A stretch of 48,995 bases of DNA from Brevibacillus borstelensis (GTDB lineage Bacteria > Bacillota > Bacilli > Brevibacillales > Brevibacillaceae). Below, piece by piece: positions 35,095-43,047 of the stretch. Numbering within the stretch: position 1 is the stretch's first letter; every line of letters begins with the position of its first letter. Where the stretch lies: assembly GCF_003710865.1 (NCBI RefSeq), contig NZ_RHHO01000048.1, positions 1 through 48,995 of the forward strand, written 5' to 3'. The notes beneath the pieces were generated by a model. It was not told the DNA's origin, made no database searches, and saw only the letters and a program-made list of their open reading frames with translations. Both the position numbers and the translations under genes were made by a program.

Positions 35095-36168
35095 TTAAGA
35101 CGCTGGTTTTGGCTGTGGAATATTGTACTTCGTAATCAGCTTGTCCAGCTCTTCTTTGTTAAATTTGTCGTACTCCTGCTCCAGCATTTTATTCTGCAGC
35201 TCAGGCTTCATTTCCTCGAATGTTCTTTCCTTGCGGCTTTCCACTTTCATGATGTGGTAGCCGTAAGAAGTCTTGACCGGGTCACTGATCTGGTTGAGCG
35301 GCAGCTTCAGTGCCGCTTCTTTGAACTCCGGCACCCACTGGCTTACATCGGCGTTTTCGTACAGACCGCCGGTTTCCTGGCTGCCTGGGTCGTCCGTGTT
35401 TTCCTTCGCCAGCTTCGCAAAGTCCTCACCCTTTTTCAGGCGGGCCAAGAGGTCGTTGGCCACTTTCAAGGCTTCCTCTTGGTTGTTGTTGTGCTTTTCA
35501 AAGGAAACCAGAATGTGACGGACGGAGGCAACGGTAATGGATTCTTTGTCCAAGCCTTCGTATTCCTTCTTCAGCTTGGCGTCATCAATGCCTTTTCTCA
35601 GCACGGCCATGGAATTGTTAATCAATGCCATTTGCTTGACGACTGTGTCCTTGTCGATTGCTTCTTTTTCCATCAGCTTGGCAAACTTGGACTCGTCTTT
35701 GCCGAGCAATCCCAAGTACTGTCCTTTGAGATTTTCAAAGGTCTTTTCCGCAAGCTCTTGAGACTCTTTTTCCATCGCCGCATCTGCCCGGGAAGCGAGA
35801 ATCTTCGTAGCCGTATACTCACGGGCAAAGATTTTCAGCGACTCCTGATCGGCGCTTTCGATCATAGCCCCTTGCATCGGGTTCAAGAAATTGATCACAC
35901 GCAGGAACGTCTCGAATTCTTGCGCAGTCAACTCTCCACCCTGATACTCCACAATAGCGGTTTTGGGATCAACCGAATATGGCAGCGTCAGTTTTTTAAA
36001 CTGGTCGAGCACATCATCAGACTGGGATGCCTGTTCACCGTTGTTCGCAGGTTGCTGTGTTTGATCAGCCGGCTTCGCTGCGGAATCCTTTTCCGCTGCT
36101 GAGCCACACCCGGTCAACAGAGATACAGCTAGTACCGCTGATGACAATAAAGCAACAGATCGTTTCAT
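35095..36168 (-). CDS. PrsA/SurA-like peptidyl-prolyl isomerase lipoprotein
   Basis: A 357-residue extracellular foldase. Lipoprotein signal MKRSVALLSSAVLAVSLLTGC with Cys21 as anchor, then a Gln/Asn/Ala-rich linker, an N-terminal chaperone-like helical region (about 55-200) and a parvulin domain (about 210-315: VRHILVSF, FAKLAKENTDDPGSQETGG, VKTSYGYHIMKVE). Such proteins help secreted proteins fold outside the membrane. It starts 34 bp after mfd with no room for a separate promoter and terminator, so it is probably transcribed with mfd. It is not part of the B. subtilis mfd-spoVT order, so it is a lineage addition. Confidence 0.9.
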   Translation of the reverse strand: MKRSVALLSSAVLAVSLLTGCGSAAEKDSAAKPADQTQQPANNGEQASQSDDVLDQFKKLTLPYSVDPKTAIVEYQGGELTAQEFETFLRVINFLNPMQGAMIESADQESLKIFAREYTATKILASRADAAMEKESQELAEKTFENLKGQYLGLLGKDESKFAKLMEKEAIDKDTVVKQMALINNSMAVLRKGIDDAKLKKEYEGLDKESITVASVRHILVSFEKHNNNQEEALKVANDLLARLKKGEDFAKLAKENTDDPGSQETGGLYENADVSQWVPEFKEAALKLPLNQISDPVKTSYGYHIMKVESRKERTFEEMKPELQNKMLEQEYDKFNKEELDKLITKYNIPQPKPAS

Positions 36169-36202
36169 TTTGGTTCTCCCTTCTCAAGGAAGCCCGTCAC
36201 CA

Positions 36203-39200
36203 TCAGGAAACGGGTCTTTCCGTATTGGTGTCTTTACGCACCAAATGAAATTGTCGGAGCAGCTTTTCGACGAGCTGTATGCCCTCGTCTTCTCGTAACC
36301 CCTTTACTTTAACAGTTATGGTGATCTGTTGTCCACCCGACAAGCCTACCCGTCTGCTCCAATTGCTGGCAAGAGCGAACAACGCACCGCCGTCGATGTT
36401 GTTGTTCTGGCTTGGGTGAAAGACCAGTTTGATCTCGTCCGGATTTTTCTGGCTGATCTCGGTAATCCGATGCTCCAGGGCATATACCCGCAGCCGGGAG
36501 ATGGTGAGCAGGTTCTCAACCGGCTTGGTTAACGGTCCAAAACGGTCCAACAGTTCTTCCGCCAAATCATCCACATCCTCCAGTGACGATACGGCGACAA
36601 ATTTTTTGTACATCTCGATTTTTTGCCGGCTGTCGGTAATGTACATGGACGGGAGATAGGCATCGATTTGCAGGTTGATCTCCACCGGAGAAGCCGCTTC
36701 CTGCTTCACTTCCCCTTTCAGCTCATCGATTGCGTCTTTCAGCATCTGACTGTACAGGTCAAACCCGACAGAGTTGATAAAGCCATGCTGCTCGGCCCCG
36801 AGCAGATTCCCCGCACCGCGAATGGACAGGTCGCGCATGGCAATTTTGAAACCGGAGCCCAATTCGGTAAATTCCTTGATGGCCTGCAGACGCTTTTCCG
36901 CCACCTCTGTCAGCACCTTATCCCGCTGGTAGGTGAAGTACGCGTAGGCGATCCGGTTGGAACGTCCGACACGTCCGCGAAGCTGGTACAACTGGGACAG
37001 ACCCATCTTGTCCGCATTGTGAATAATCAGCGTGTTCACATTGGGGATGTCCACCCCTGTTTCAATAATCGTCGTACTTACCAGCACATCGTAGTTGCCT
37101 TCCAAAAAGTCGAGGATAACCGTTTCCAGCTCGCTTTCGTTCATCTGTCCGTGAGCTACCGCGATACGCGCATCGGGAACCAGCATGGAAATTTGCTCGG
37201 CCATCTGCTCGATCCCCTGTACCTGATTGTAGAGGAAAAATACTTGTCCGCCCCGGGCCATTTCCCGCTCGATCGCTTCCCGAACAAGCGCCGGGCTGTA
37301 CTCCATGACATAGGTCTGTACCGGAAAGCGATTTTCCGGAGGTGTTTCGATGACAGACAAGTCGCGCACACCGAGCATCGACATGTGCAAAGTCCGCGGG
37401 ATCGGTGTGGCCGTCAATGTCAGAACATCGACATTGGTCTTCATCTGCTTCAGCTTTTCTTTGTGGCTGACCCCAAAACGCTGTTCCTCGTCGACGATCA
37501 GCATGCCCAGCTCGCGGAACTGAATGTCCTTGGACAAGAGGCGATGCGTCCCGATGACGACATCGACCGTACCTTCCTTCAGCCCTTTCATCGTCGCGTT
37601 TTGTTCCTTGCGGGAACGGAACCGGCTCAATACCTCCACCCGTATCGGGTAGTCGGCAAAGCGTTCGCGGAAGGTTTCGTAATGCTGCTGAGCGAGGATC
37701 GTTGTAGGAACCAGCACGGCGACCTGCTTGCCGTCCATGACTGCCTTGAAGGCTGCACGAATGGCCACCTCTGTCTTTCCGTAGCCGACGTCTCCACAGA
37801 CCAGACGATCCATCGGACGCCTTTTCTCCATGTCGGACTTGACCTCGGCAATGGCCCGAAGCTGGTCAGGCGTCTCCTGGTACGGAAACATTGCTTCAAA
37901 CTCGCGTTGTTCCGCAGTATCGCGGGAAAAGGCATGGCCGACCGCTGCTTCGCGCGCGGCATACAGCTTGATCAAATCCTCGGCGATGTCTTTTACGGAT
38001 GACTGTACCTTTGTTTTGACGCGCTTCCATTCGCTGCCGCCCAGGCTGTAAATCTTCGGCTGGCTTTCCTCGCTGGCGACGTATTTTTGAACATGGTCAA
38101 TCTGCTCGATCGGAACAAACAGACTGTCGCCGCCCGCGTATTGAATATGAAGGTAATCTTTATGAATTCCGAGTATTTCTTTCGTTTCTATCCCTAAATA
38201 CTTTCCGATCCCGTGATTGACATGAACGACGTAGTCTCCCGGTTTCAGCTCCAGGTAGTTTTTGATCCGCTCCGCGTTGGTGATCGCCTTTTGCACCTTG
38301 CGCGCTTTCCGCTGCTTGGCAGTAAAAACCTCGCCCTCCGTGATGACGACCAGCTTGTTTAACGGAAGCTCAAAGCCCGTTTGCAGATTCCCCAAAATAA
38401 TGGTCGGCCTGCCCGGCGGAACGGCTTCCACCTCATCCGTCAGCAGATCGGCTTCCATCTCGTAATCGTGCAGCACACGCTCCAGTCGCTTTGCCCGCTC
38501 CAGATCGGCAGCCACGAACACGATCTGGTCCTGCGACTTTTTCCAACGGGTCAGCTCTGTTTTCAGAACATTCATTTGCCCATGGAAATTTTGCATGGTG
38601 CGGCAGGTCAGGTTGACGATGTTTTGCGGCTGGGTCTTGGGGGATTGACGCAGAAACAGCGACAGATACACAATTTGGCGCTTCTTGGAGGCGACGGTCT
38701 CGTCATACGAACGGGACAAGGTCAAATTCGCCATGAACTCCCCTTCGGCAATTCGGCCAGTCAGCCACTCTCCTTCTTCCTTTTGCAGTTGTGCAGCTGT
38801 ATCCAGCACACGCGACGGTTCGTCCACGATCAACAGCGTGTCGGACGGCATGTAGGAAAGCAGCGTATCGTTCGCCGGATAAATAACGGAGATGTACGAG
38901 TACAGATGGGCAAAGCGCTGTCCCTGCTTCAGGCGCTCAACGTCTCCGCCGATGTATTCCACCACTTTTTCTTTTGCAGCCCCATCCTTCAGCTTGGCGA
39001 CAGTCTCTCCCAGCTTCTGCTCCAGGCGGACAGCCGATTCCTGCAGCAGTGCTGTGGAGGCGATCATTTCTTTCGCCGGGCCGATGGTATAGGATTGGAT
39101 CGATTCCAGCGAGCGCTGTGTAGCCATATCAAAGGTACGGATCGAATCGATGTCCACATCAAACAGCTCGATTCTCACCGGCCATTCCGAATCGATCGGG

Positions 39201-39751
39201 TACAGGTCGATAATTCCGCCGCGCACGCTTAACTCGCCTTTTCTCTCCACCATGTCCACTCGCTCATATCCGAGCTCGATGCATCGGAGCAAAAAGGCGT
39301 CAATGTCCAATTCTTCTCCTACGTTCAGTTCGATTTGCGCTTCCTTCCAGACATGAGGCGGAACAGCAAGACGGCGCAAACCGGCAAACGGCGCAACCAA
39401 AAAACCCGTAAAGCCTTTGGCCAAACGGTTGCATACATGAATGCGCTGTGCCAGGATATCGGGACTCGCGATCGCCAGCTCCGATCCGATCAACTCGTTT
39501 CCAGGGTAGAGCAAGACGTCATCTGGAGGAACGAGCTCGATCAAATCCTCGTACACCTTTTGCGCCTGAAACATGTTATGGGTAATGACGCAGACGGGAC
39601 GGTCGCTCATTTGCTTCAAGGCGACCATTAGCGCTTGTCGCGCAGAGCCAGCCAGTCCGGAAACGAGCTGCTCGTGCAGCCCTCTTTCCAGACCAGCGAC
39701 GATTGTCCCGACATTGGCGTCCTGTTTCATCGGGTTAATGATGACTTGCAT
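36203..39751 (-). CDS. mfd: Transcription-repair coupling factor Mfd
   Basis: An 1182-residue DNA translocase that pushes stalled RNA polymerase off DNA and recruits UvrA for transcription-coupled repair. The N-terminal UvrB-like region ends near residue 350. The RNA-polymerase-interacting domain with KPGDYVVHVNHGIGKYLG lies around 500-570. The RecG-like translocase has Walker A GDVGYGKTEVA (near residue 650) and the DEEQRFG box (near 750). The C-terminal TRCF domain includes IDAYLPSMYI. Complete and of standard length (B. subtilis 1177). Confidence 0.98.
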   Translation of the reverse strand: MQVIINPMKQDANVGTIVAGLERGLHEQLVSGLAGSARQALMVALKQMSDRPVCVITHNMFQAQKVYEDLIELVPPDDVLLYPGNELIGSELAIASPDILAQRIHVCNRLAKGFTGFLVAPFAGLRRLAVPPHVWKEAQIELNVGEELDIDAFLLRCIELGYERVDMVERKGELSVRGGIIDLYPIDSEWPVRIELFDVDIDSIRTFDMATQRSLESIQSYTIGPAKEMIASTALLQESAVRLEQKLGETVAKLKDGAAKEKVVEYIGGDVERLKQGQRFAHLYSYISVIYPANDTLLSYMPSDTLLIVDEPSRVLDTAAQLQKEEGEWLTGRIAEGEFMANLTLSRSYDETVASKKRQIVYLSLFLRQSPKTQPQNIVNLTCRTMQNFHGQMNVLKTELTRWKKSQDQIVFVAADLERAKRLERVLHDYEMEADLLTDEVEAVPPGRPTIILGNLQTGFELPLNKLVVITEGEVFTAKQRKARKVQKAITNAERIKNYLELKPGDYVVHVNHGIGKYLGIETKEILGIHKDYLHIQYAGGDSLFVPIEQIDHVQKYVASEESQPKIYSLGGSEWKRVKTKVQSSVKDIAEDLIKLYAAREAAVGHAFSRDTAEQREFEAMFPYQETPDQLRAIAEVKSDMEKRRPMDRLVCGDVGYGKTEVAIRAAFKAVMDGKQVAVLVPTTILAQQHYETFRERFADYPIRVEVLSRFRSRKEQNATMKGLKEGTVDVVIGTHRLLSKDIQFRELGMLIVDEEQRFGVSHKEKLKQMKTNVDVLTLTATPIPRTLHMSMLGVRDLSVIETPPENRFPVQTYVMEYSPALVREAIEREMARGGQVFFLYNQVQGIEQMAEQISMLVPDARIAVAHGQMNESELETVILDFLEGNYDVLVSTTIIETGVDIPNVNTLIIHNADKMGLSQLYQLRGRVGRSNRIAYAYFTYQRDKVLTEVAEKRLQAIKEFTELGSGFKIAMRDLSIRGAGNLLGAEQHGFINSVGFDLYSQMLKDAIDELKGEVKQEAASPVEINLQIDAYLPSMYITDSRQKIEMYKKFVAVSSLEDVDDLAEELLDRFGPLTKPVENLLTISRLRVYALEHRITEISQKNPDEIKLVFHPSQNNNIDGGALFALASNWSRRVGLSGGQQITITVKVKGLREDEGIQLVEKLLRQFHLVRKDTNTERPVS

Positions 39752-39892
39752 TCACTAGTCCCCTCTCAGGTTTTTCTGTGTCGAAAATCTGGTTTCGCCA
39801 AAATCGGCAGTGCATTGGATTTTCCTTTTGCGGGCGGTCGGCGAGGCAGATCAGATGCTGACCATGCCGCCACCAGTCGACCATGCGAAAAG

Positions 39893-39920
39893 AAGCCTTA
39901 GCTCATCAAGCCAAGGCCTT
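39893..39920 (-). terminator. Terminator-like hairpin after fin
   Basis: Imperfect arms (AAGCCTTAGCT paired with AGCCAAGGCCTT) followed by CTTTTC on the minus strand, about 30 bp after the fin stop. The rest of the fin-mfd gap (39752-39892) shows no further feature beyond an AGAGGGG site before mfd. Confidence 0.6.
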
Positions 39921-39951
39921 GTATTTGCAAGCCTTCGAAAGCGTTTCCCCT

Positions 39952-40182
39952 TTATTGAAGCGGGTTGCCAACAAGTGAGAGCTCCGGGTTTAATTGCAGC
40001 GCGTCGCGGCAATACCCGCACGTGATGCTCACAACCGTGTCTCCCCCTAGTTCTTTGGATATTATAAGAGCACGCTCTTCTGCGGTCAAGGAGTTCAACC
40101 CCAGTTGTTCTTCCGTCACTCTGGTTTCGTCAAATTCCGCAATCCTCGCTCCACAGCAGCGGCACTCGTAACGAATGCTCAT
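39952..40182 (-). CDS. fin: Anti-sigma-F factor Fin
   Basis: A 76-residue zinc-binding protein that shuts off sigma-F in the forespore so that sigma-G can take over. The metal site is formed by C7, C9 and C10 (RYECRCCG) and C55/C58 (TCGYC). Length and place between pth and mfd match B. subtilis fin (yabK). A forespore-type promoter lies 30 bp upstream, fitting the known feedback in which sigma-F (and sigma-G) drive its own inhibitor. Confidence 0.95.
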   Translation of the reverse strand: MSIRYECRCCGARIAEFDETRVTEEQLGLNSLTAEERALIISKELGGDTVVSITCGYCRDALQLNPELSLVGNPLQ

Positions 40183-40212
40183 TCACGCATACCCCCCAGT
40201 CATTCCTAGGCT

Positions 40213-40242
40213 TAGTATGACCGGGGGAGTGGAAAAACATAC
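40213..40242 (-). promoter_or_regulatory. Forespore (sigma-F/sigma-G-type) promoter of fin
   Basis: On the minus strand GTATG (40238-40242), 15 bp, then GGTCATACTA (40213-40222). This is one mismatch per element from the sigma-F consensus, and the -10 contains the sigma-G core CATACTA. Confidence 0.7.
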
Positions 40243-40283
40243 TAACGTGTCAACTCTTGTAGAACAGGCGAGAAAAGCCTTGC

Positions 40284-40859
40284 CTACCCTTGTTTTTTGG
40301 AGACGTTGTACTGGTTCATCACTTTTACAAACGGCTCTTTTGTCCACATCGCCGCTGCCGCAGCAGCCAGCTCTGCAGCTTCATCGATCAAGGGGCGCTC
40401 TGCCGTAGAAAACGGATGAAGGACATAATCGCTGACGCTCCGTCCCGGCTCCGGGCGACCGATGCCGATTTTGATTCGTTTAAACTCTTGTGTACCCATA
40501 TGCAAAATCAACGATTTGATTCCGTTGTGGCCGCCGGCGCTGCCTTTTTCCCGCAAGCGGAGTTGTCCGGGCGGCAGGTCCAGATCGTCGTAAATAACGA
40601 CGACATCTTCCGGAGTGAGCTTGTAAAATTTCAAGATTTCCGCGATGGATTCGCCGGAGAGATTCATGTACGTCTGCGGCTTTACCAGGAGCACCTTTTC
40701 CCCTTCGATCCGTCCCTCGCCGATGAGTGCGCGGAACTTGTTTTGCACGACGGGAATGCCCCATTTGTCATTAATCTTATCTATGGCGATGAAACCGGCA
40801 TTATGTCTTGTATCTTCATATTTTTTGCCGGGGTTGCCCAGTCCGACGATCACTTTCAC
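40284..40859 (-). CDS. pth: Peptidyl-tRNA hydrolase
   Basis: A 191-residue enzyme that frees tRNA from prematurely dropped peptides; called spoVC in B. subtilis because a mutation affects spore coat formation. Conserved: GLGNPGKKYEDTRHNAGF with catalytic H19, MNLSGE, and DDLDLPPGQLRLREKGSAGGHNGIKS. The start is GTG (40857-40859) behind a GAGGAGGG site. It is complete and of normal length. Upstream lies the palindromic element, so its own promoter is probably close to the gene (a TACAAT is readable near 40890). Confidence 0.97.
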   Translation of the reverse strand: MKVIVGLGNPGKKYEDTRHNAGFIAIDKINDKWGIPVVQNKFRALIGEGRIEGEKVLLVKPQTYMNLSGESIAEILKFYKLTPEDVVVIYDDLDLPPGQLRLREKGSAGGHNGIKSLILHMGTQEFKRIKIGIGRPEPGRSVSDYVLHPFSTAERPLIDEAAELAAAAAAMWTKEPFVKVMNQYNVSKKQG

Positions 40860-40965
40860 GCTTGTTCCCTCCTCGTTCTTCTCTTCATTGTACTAAAACA
40901 TAGGGCGGAACAAAAGGAACGGGGGTGCCTTTTCATTTGCGCTTTGGCCGGGACTTTGGGGGGAG

Positions 40966-41174
40966 GAGATGAAAAAGGGAGAAAAATGCTCGGGTTCGGT
41001 GGGACACTTGCATGGGGTCGGCCTGTCCGGCTTTCTTTCCCAAGCGGAACCGCGTCCAAAAGCAGCCTGTTCGGGGATGTTTCTCAGAGTTGGACGCGAA
41101 AAACGGTTCCGCTTGGAAAAGAAAGCCTGGGAGGTGTCCCAAAGACCCTCGCTTTTTTCTCCCTTTTTCATCTC
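40966..41174. repeat. Long-armed palindromic non-coding element between pth and rplY
   Basis: The 478-bp gap between pth and rplY is filled mainly by one imperfect palindrome. The left arm is 40966-41058, the right arm 41091-41174, and the loop 32 nt. Outer arm ends match without mismatch for 21 bp (starting GAGATGAAAAAGGG), and inner blocks such as CCAAGCGGAACCG and GCGTCCA are also mirrored. Short ORFs on both strands here are by-products of the symmetry. No transposase, ribosome binding site or clear target-site duplication is visible. It could be a MITE-like insertion, a large RNA hairpin or a decayed duplication. Confidence 0.7.
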
Positions 41175-41239
41175 TACGGCTATTCCTTTTACCGGAGCTT
41201 TATTAGCAAATTCAAAGGAGAAATAGAAGGATAGGAAAA

Positions 41240-41289
41240 GAAAACAAACCTTCAATCCCACTGCACAAGCGGGTCGAAGGCTTGTTTTC
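41240..41289 (-). terminator. Rho-independent terminator of rplY
   Basis: Long arms (GAAAACAAACCTTC paired with GAAGGCTTGTTTTC, plus CCC/GGG inside) with T-rich flanks in both directions. It lies about 50 bp after the rplY stop on the minus strand. Confidence 0.88.
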
Positions 41290-41290
41290 T

Positions 41291-41339
41291 TTGTTCATTG
41301 TTCATTGTTCACCGTTCATTTTTCATTATTCGTTGTTCT
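41291..41339 (-). repeat. Heptanucleotide tandem repeat after rplY
   Basis: Seven copies of a 7-bp unit (TTGTTCA on the plus strand): the first three are perfect, the others carry one or two changes. It fills the space between the rplY stop codon and its terminator. The unit length is not a multiple of three, so expansion into the last codons would alter the protein end. Confidence 0.8.
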
Positions 41340-41964
41340 ATACTTTCTTCGCTTCCTCGGTCTGGGCCTTGGCATCCTCAGAGACCGCTTCGGCAGCCTG
41401 CTCGGCGTCGATCGATTCATCTGATTTTGCTTTCACAGGCAGGACACTGATGACGACTTCCATCTCGTCCAATGCCAGATCGACTGTCGGGGGAATATCC
41501 AGGTCTTTTACGAGGACGACATCTCCGATTTGCAGGCCGTCGACATTGACTGTGAACGATTCGGGGATGTCGCCGGGGAGGCAGGATACCTCCACGCTGT
41601 GGCGTACCAGGGTAGCGACGCCCAGCTCGGGATCTCCCGTCATCAGAATCGGTACGCTCGTATGCACCTTTTCATTCATATTGATTTGCTTGAAGTCGGC
41701 GTGCAGGATGTTTCCCATCACAGGATGGCGCTGCAGCTCGTAAACCATCACGGTATGCTTGTTTCCGTTTATGACCAGTGTAAACGGTTTGTTTGTCGTT
41801 TGCTGGCGAAGGGCTTGGTCGAGGACACGTCCTTCTACCTGAATCGACAGGTTGGGGGTTTCCGAACCGTAGATCACCGCAGGAATCCATCCCTTTCGCC
41901 GCAATTCATTGTTCGTCTTCGCGGTCTCTCCCTTGCGACGGATCATCGCCTGAATTGCTTCCAC
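41338..41964 (-). CDS. rplY: Ribosomal protein bL25 / general stress protein Ctc
   Basis: A 208-residue protein of the long (TL5/Ctc) form. The N-terminal L25 domain (about 1-95, with HPVMGNILHADFKQINM) binds 5S rRNA, and the C-terminal domain (about 96-185, with SFTVNVDGLQIGDVVLVKDL) is specific to Ctc forms. The acidic Ala/Glu tail is low complexity. The start is GTG (41962-41964), preceded by a GAGGAGG site that is locked in a strong hairpin. In B. subtilis ctc lies between prs and pth, as here, and is a sigma-B stress gene; no convincing sigma-B promoter was found here. Confidence 0.95.
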   Translation of the reverse strand: MEAIQAMIRRKGETAKTNNELRRKGWIPAVIYGSETPNLSIQVEGRVLDQALRQQTTNKPFTLVINGNKHTVMVYELQRHPVMGNILHADFKQINMNEKVHTSVPILMTGDPELGVATLVRHSVEVSCLPGDIPESFTVNVDGLQIGDVVLVKDLDIPPTVDLALDEMEVVISVLPVKAKSDESIDAEQAAEAVSEDAKAQTEEAKKV

Positions 41965-41970
41965 AAAAAA

Positions 41971-42026
41971 ACCTCCTCTGGCAGCTAGATTAGAAGTTTC
42001 TTCCTTCTAGCTTGTCCAGTGGAGGT
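41971..42026 (-). promoter_or_regulatory. Terminator-like hairpin that buries the rplY ribosome binding site
   Basis: On the minus strand the arms ACCTCC-CTGG-AGCTAG and CTAGCT-CCAG-GGAGGT pair with only small bulges, and six Ts plus the GTG start follow at once. The last arm contains the GGAGG site of rplY. The element can act as terminator of prs, as attenuator of rplY, or as a translation lock. Confidence 0.7.
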
Positions 42027-42073
42027 CTTTTCCATCCCCATGCAGTGTTCAACGCCTAGATCACGTCAGGCTT

Positions 42074-43024
42074 CTAGTCAAACAACTTGCTTACGGAAAG
42101 TTCTTCGTGAACCCGGATAATCGCTTCCCCAATGATAGGCGCAACCGACAGGACCTTGATTTTGTCAATCATTCGATCCTGGGTCAACGGAATCGAATTG
42201 GTTACGACCAGCTCGCTGATTTTGGAGTTGGCAATGCGTTCGATAGCCGGGCCGGACAAGACCGGATGCGTGCAGCATGCGTAAACATCTTTTGCACCCG
42301 CCTCGATCAAGGCACTTGCCGCCAGTGTAATCGTACCGGCCGTATCGATGATGTCATCGATGATGATCGCCGTTTTGCCTTCAATGTTACCGACAATGTT
42401 CATAACTTCCGCGACGTTTGGTTCCGGGCGGCGCTTGTCAATAATCGCGATCGGAGCCTCCAGACGCTCTGCGAGTCTGCGGGCGCGCGTGACACCGCCG
42501 TGGTCAGGGGAGACGACAACAATGTCCTTCAGCCCCTTCTCGGAAAAATACTTGCCCAAAATGGGTACACCCAGCAAATGATCAACCGGAATATCAAAGA
42601 ATCCCTGGATCTGGGTCGCGTGCAAATCCATCGTGATGACGCGGTGAGCACCGGCTGTTTCGATCAGATTGGCTACCAGCTTGGCAGTAATCGGATCGCG
42701 GGCGCGCGCTTTGCGATCTTGGCGAGCGTAGCCGTAGTAAGGAATAACCACGTTGATGCTCTTTGCCGAAGCGCGTTTCAAGGCATCCACCATAACCAAA
42801 AGCTCCATCAGGTGCTCGTTTACAGGAGCAGATGTCGGCTGAATGACGAATACATCACAACCCCGAACACTTTCGTTCAATTTGATTTGACACTCGCCAT
42901 CACTGAAGCGAATCGCCTCCGAATTGCCCAGAGGAACGCCAATATGCTCGGCAATCTCTCTTGCCAGCTCCCGATTTGCATTACACGTAAAGACCTTCAG
43001 TTTGGGGTCGCGGTAATTAGCCAT
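42074..43024 (-). CDS. prs: Ribose-phosphate pyrophosphokinase (PRPP synthetase)
   Basis: A 316-residue enzyme making PRPP from ribose 5-phosphate and ATP, feeding purine, pyrimidine, NAD, His and Trp synthesis, and so the substrate of hpt and the effector of PurR in this window. Motifs: [19 protein letters not shown] (flexible ATP loop), [35 protein letters not shown] and the PRPP-binding loop [11 protein letters not shown]. Full length (B. subtilis 317). The GGGAGG site is 13 nt from the ATG. It lies 23 bp after glmU, in the same operon. Confidence 0.98.
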   Translation of the reverse strand: MANYRDPKLKVFTCNANRELAREIAEHIGVPLGNSEAIRFSDGECQIKLNESVRGCDVFVIQPTSAPVNEHLMELLVMVDALKRASAKSINVVIPYYGYARQDRKARARDPITAKLVANLIETAGAHRVITMDLHATQIQGFFDIPVDHLLGVPILGKYFSEKGLKDIVVVSPDHGGVTRARRLAERLEAPIAIIDKRRPEPNVAEVMNIVGNIEGKTAIIIDDIIDTAGTITLAASALIEAGAKDVYACCTHPVLSGPAIERIANSKISELVVTNSIPLTQDRMIDKIKVLSVAPIIGEAIIRVHEELSVSKLFD

Positions 43025-43047
43025 TATCTTTCAAGAACCTCCCGTTG

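Noticed and set aside
36623..38002. Plus-strand ORF (459 codons) opposite mfd
   Set aside because: Shadow frame of mfd with no start signal and no recognisable protein.
40893..41261. Several short ORFs on both strands between pth and rplY
   Set aside because: They arise from the palindrome, giving mirrored Phe/Pro/Lys-rich translations without start signals.
42027..42073. Sigma-B promoter for rplY (ctc)
   Set aside because: GTTTGA-like and GGGGAT-like strings exist, but spacing is far outside the sigma-B range.
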